Source: Bacillota bacterium (lineage in GTDB: Bacteria > Bacillota > Clostridia > Lachnospirales > Lachnospiraceae). Taken from it: a DNA stretch of 64,000 nucleotides. Below the pieces are notes generated by a model. The model was not told the DNA's origin and did no database searches. It worked only from the letters and a program-made list of their open reading frames with translations. Position 1 is the first letter of the stretch. Each line of letters starts with the position of its first letter. The stretch covers positions 1-64,000 of the forward strand of contig JAEZGK010000060.1 in NCBI GenBank assembly GCA_023437365.1, read 5' to 3'. Positions 62,036 to 64,000 of the stretch are shown one piece after another. The position numbers were made by a program, and so were the translations under genes.

Positions 62036-63692
62036 GTTTCTTAACGTGAAACTCTTTTTTATCTTTTTTACAGATGATCTGTGTGATATTTCTGCCTGTC
62101 TGCAATGCTATCGGCAGCCCACCTCCGGGTACCATCCAATGACCTGCCATATAAAAATTGCTCAACCCCGGTAAGGTATTCTTAATTGGAGATGGTGCAA
62201 ATAAATTCTCTGTGGGCATCCATCCCTGCATACTACCCTTCCAGTTACCGGTGTATCGGTAAAAGGTTGCCGGTGTTGCCACATCGACTGCTTCTATTTT
62301 ATCTCTTATATTCCCGAACTTCCGATCCAAAATATCAATCACTTCCGCTGCAATCGCTTCTTTCTGTTCTCGGTATCCTGCAGGATCCCTTTCCCGAAGT
62401 AAAATCCATTCATCCGCATTGTTTGTCGTCAACGTTACTGAAATTACAGTCTTTCCTTCCGGCGCCATTGTCTTATCATAATTATAGATATGTGCTTCCA
62501 TTCTGGAGAAACTACTCCCATCCTCCAACCGCCACTCCTTCTCAAGAGGAAACCGTAGCAGATGAGGCTGATCAGACAGATCAGACGCTACACCCAGGGA
62601 GATCAGAAACGCAGATTCAAATACCTCGTAAAACTTCTGATCCTTTAAGGACTGGATCGTCTGATCTGTATAATTCCCATCCAATGCCTCATATACAGTA
62701 AAATTCCAATCTGCTGCTGAAATAACAATATCCGCAGCTGTTTGTTCTCCCCCCTCTGTCAACACACCGACAGCCTTATTATGTTCAGTTAAGATTTTTC
62801 TGACTCCTGTGCCATAGATTATCGATCCTCCGAGCAAACTGTAGCGTTCTGCAAGCTGCTTGGCAAAAGCAAGTGATCCACCGATTGGATATCCCGCACA
62901 GCCCTTCCCAAAGAACCCCAGCTGCATGGTCATCATCAGGATAGAAGCCTCCCTGCCGTCATACAGCTGTTCAAAGGCTTCTCTTAAAAAGGGGTTTTTA
63001 AATCTGGCTGCATAGTCTTTGTTCGTTACCTTCATCCATTTCTTCATAAAGAGAAGCAAGGGTAAAGCCTTCACCAGCTTTAGATTGTCTGCCAGGCTAC
63101 GGACCTCGGGCGCCTTATCGACCATCGGAGGAAGCTGAAATCGCATCAATGTCCTGATGGAGACAGTAAATTCTCTGATCGGTACAACATCCTCCGGAGA
63201 AAGCTCCAGCAGATACCCCTCCAGCTTATCCACATCTGTATACAGATGGAACACTTTATTCCCATGTCGATCCGAATGGTTCTTCAGCTCGATGGCAACT
63301 CTTTCTGTATGATTTACGAATTTCATCTGCTTTATGTCAATCAGCTCGGACCACAGCTCATGAAATGCATTTCCCTCTGCTGAGCCTAGCAGCCAATGAA
63401 TACAACCGTCAAAGCAAAATCCCTTCCTACTCCAACTGGTACACAACCCTCCCGGGACCTCATGCTTCTCAAATATTTGTGTTTCATAGCCGTTCATCTG
63501 CAAATAGCAGCCCGCTGCCAGGCCTGATATACCGGCACCAATAATTACAACCTTCTTCTTTTCCTCATTCATTCCCTTATTCATCTTAACGTTCTTACCC
63601 TCATTCATTCCCTTATTCATCTTAACGTTCTTTCTCTCATTCATCCCCTTATTCATCTTAACGTTCTTACCCCCATTCATTTCCTTACTCAT
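62028..63692 (-). CDS. Phytoene desaturase/CrtI-like FAD-dependent oxidoreductase (copy 2)
   Basis: A 554-aa homologue of the enzyme at 57318-58802. After an unusual 45-residue N-terminal extension of 12-residue repeats (MNKGMNERKNVK and variants) comes VVIIGAGISGLAAGCYL, then FEKHEVPGGLCTSWSRKGF, and at the end AGHWMVPGGGLPIALQTGRN. GGAGG nine bases before the ATG at 63692 supports the long form, although each repeat also carries AAGGGA before an ATG. It follows a TetR gene, as in copy 1. Substrate unknown; a redox step on a long unsaturated chain is the family norm. Confidence 0.87.
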   Translation of the reverse strand: MSKEMNGGKNVKMNKGMNERKNVKMNKGMNEGKNVKMNKGMNEEKKKVVIIGAGISGLAAGCYLQMNGYETQIFEKHEVPGGLCTSWSRKGFCFDGCIHWLLGSAEGNAFHELWSELIDIKQMKFVNHTERVAIELKNHSDRHGNKVFHLYTDVDKLEGYLLELSPEDVVPIREFTVSIRTLMRFQLPPMVDKAPEVRSLADNLKLVKALPLLLFMKKWMKVTNKDYAARFKNPFLREAFEQLYDGREASILMMTMQLGFFGKGCAGYPIGGSLAFAKQLAERYSLLGGSIIYGTGVRKILTEHNKAVGVLTEGGEQTAADIVISAADWNFTVYEALDGNYTDQTIQSLKDQKFYEVFESAFLISLGVASDLSDQPHLLRFPLEKEWRLEDGSSFSRMEAHIYNYDKTMAPEGKTVISVTLTTNNADEWILLRERDPAGYREQKEAIAAEVIDILDRKFGNIRDKIEAVDVATPATFYRYTGNWKGSMQGWMPTENLFAPSPIKNTLPGLSNFYMAGHWMVPGGGLPIALQTGRNITQIICKKDKKEFHVKKLG

Positions 63693-63696
63693 CTTA
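63565..63696. repeat. 36-bp tandem repeat at the start of FAD enzyme copy 2
   Basis: Three 36-base units (63565-63600, 63601-63636, 63637-63672) plus a partial fourth that includes the annotated start. Each unit encodes MNKGMNExKNVK and, on the minus strand, contains AAGGGAATG, a possible extra translation start. Confidence 0.8.
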
Positions 63697-63725
63697 CCCT
63701 TCCTCCCCTCATTCCTCTCCCTCTG

Positions 63726-64000
63726 CTATCTTCCTTCTTTGATTGACTCCTTCATAAAGTCAAAGGTTCCGGGTCGCGCACCGGTCAAAGCCTCAATAGC
63801 AATCTGGAAGGCCTCAATCATCCGCATAAATTCCTCATAATTCATATCGAGAATCGTATCTGAGAAAAGGAGCGTACTTAGAATAACTGTAATCTTCGAT
63901 ACTTCCTGAGGATAGCGGCATTCAAAGACTCCCTCCTTCATTCCCTGTTCTATGATGCGTTCAAAATACGGTGTCACAATCTGCAGCTTCTGCCTCAGTA
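63726..64000 (-). CDS. TetR-type regulator, C-terminal part (cut by window edge)
   Basis: Only the last 91 or so codons are in the window; the frame stays open to position 64000 (LRQKLQIVTPYFERIIEQ...). The all-helical sequence (GVFECRYPQEVSKITVILSTLLFSD, RMIEAFQIAIEALTGA) matches TetR ligand-binding domains. An internal GTG at 63977 is not a real start. It lies 33 bases before the FAD enzyme gene, repeating the TetR plus FAD enzyme arrangement at 57.3-59.5 kb. Confidence 0.75.
   Translation of the reverse strand, partial: LRQKLQIVTPYFERIIEQGMKEGVFECRYPQEVSKITVILSTLLFSDTILDMNYEEFMRMIEAFQIAIEALTGARPGTFDFMKESIKEGR

Overview
The window looks like chromosomal DNA of a low-to-moderate GC, Gram-positive, anaerobic Firmicute, most likely a Lachnospiraceae/Clostridium-cluster XIVa type organism. 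This rests on strong AGGAGG-type ribosome binding sites, consensus TTGACA/TATAAT promoters, an adenosylcobalamin-dependent ribonucleotide reductase, PrsA-like and DUF1292 proteins, PadR/HAAS/DUF4097 operons, many AraC/TetR regulators, a c-di-GMP-I riboswitch and a group IIC intron. No rRNA, tRNA, prophage or CRISPR array was recognised. Species cannot be named from the sequence alone.

Layout. 1-118: 5' end of a group IIC intron on the minus strand, inserted beside a palindromic element. 0.2-7.5 kb: a DinG/XPD-type helicase with a fused nuclease-like domain, a DUF1292 protein, a UvrD/Rep helicase, gltX and a zinc-ribbon membrane protein. 7.6-12.5 kb: an ABC-type operon (ATPase, 821-aa exported adhesin-like protein, small membrane protein, FtsX/MacB-type permease). 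13.1-19.8 kb: moxR-DUF58-transglutaminase, then a cytidylate-kinase-like gene and an AI-2E-type permease. 20-31.7 kb: PrsA-like foldase, class II ribonucleotide reductase with apparent NrdR boxes, acetyltransferases, a 5'-nucleotidase, a cupin protein and a tldD-tldE pair.

31.9-46 kb is mostly carbohydrate sensing and use. It holds an AraC regulator fused to a GH39 glycosidase domain, a TIM-barrel epimerase, a Gfo/Idh/MocA dehydrogenase, a second AraC regulator, a two-component system whose leader carries eleven 15-bp repeats, and a divergent amino-sugar locus (GntR-SIS facing nagB-nagA). A CotH lipoprotein follows. 46-52.6 kb: YitT/YczE-like membrane protein, Crp-type regulator, the padR-HAAS-DUF4097 operon and a large secreted beta-lactamase-fold protein. 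52.7-57.2 kb: a stand-alone c-di-GMP-I riboswitch with its own promoter and terminator but no obvious gene behind it, an SPFH/ribbon-helix-helix/micro-membrane-protein operon, a PilZ protein and a DUF368 transporter. 57.3-64 kb: two TetR plus phytoene-desaturase-like FAD enzyme pairs flanking a GNAT and a CapA-type protein.

Three families of dispersed, palindromic intergenic elements recur in the window: family 1 at 119-226, 21489-21789 and 50163-50382; family 2 at 40054-40136 and 59721-59802; family 3 at 12816-12940 and 43931-44055. Together with the riboswitch RNA and several tandem repeats placed in leaders or at translation starts, these are the most unusual content. Many gene starts were moved inward from the longest open frame to match Shine-Dalgarno sequences; this is stated in the entries.
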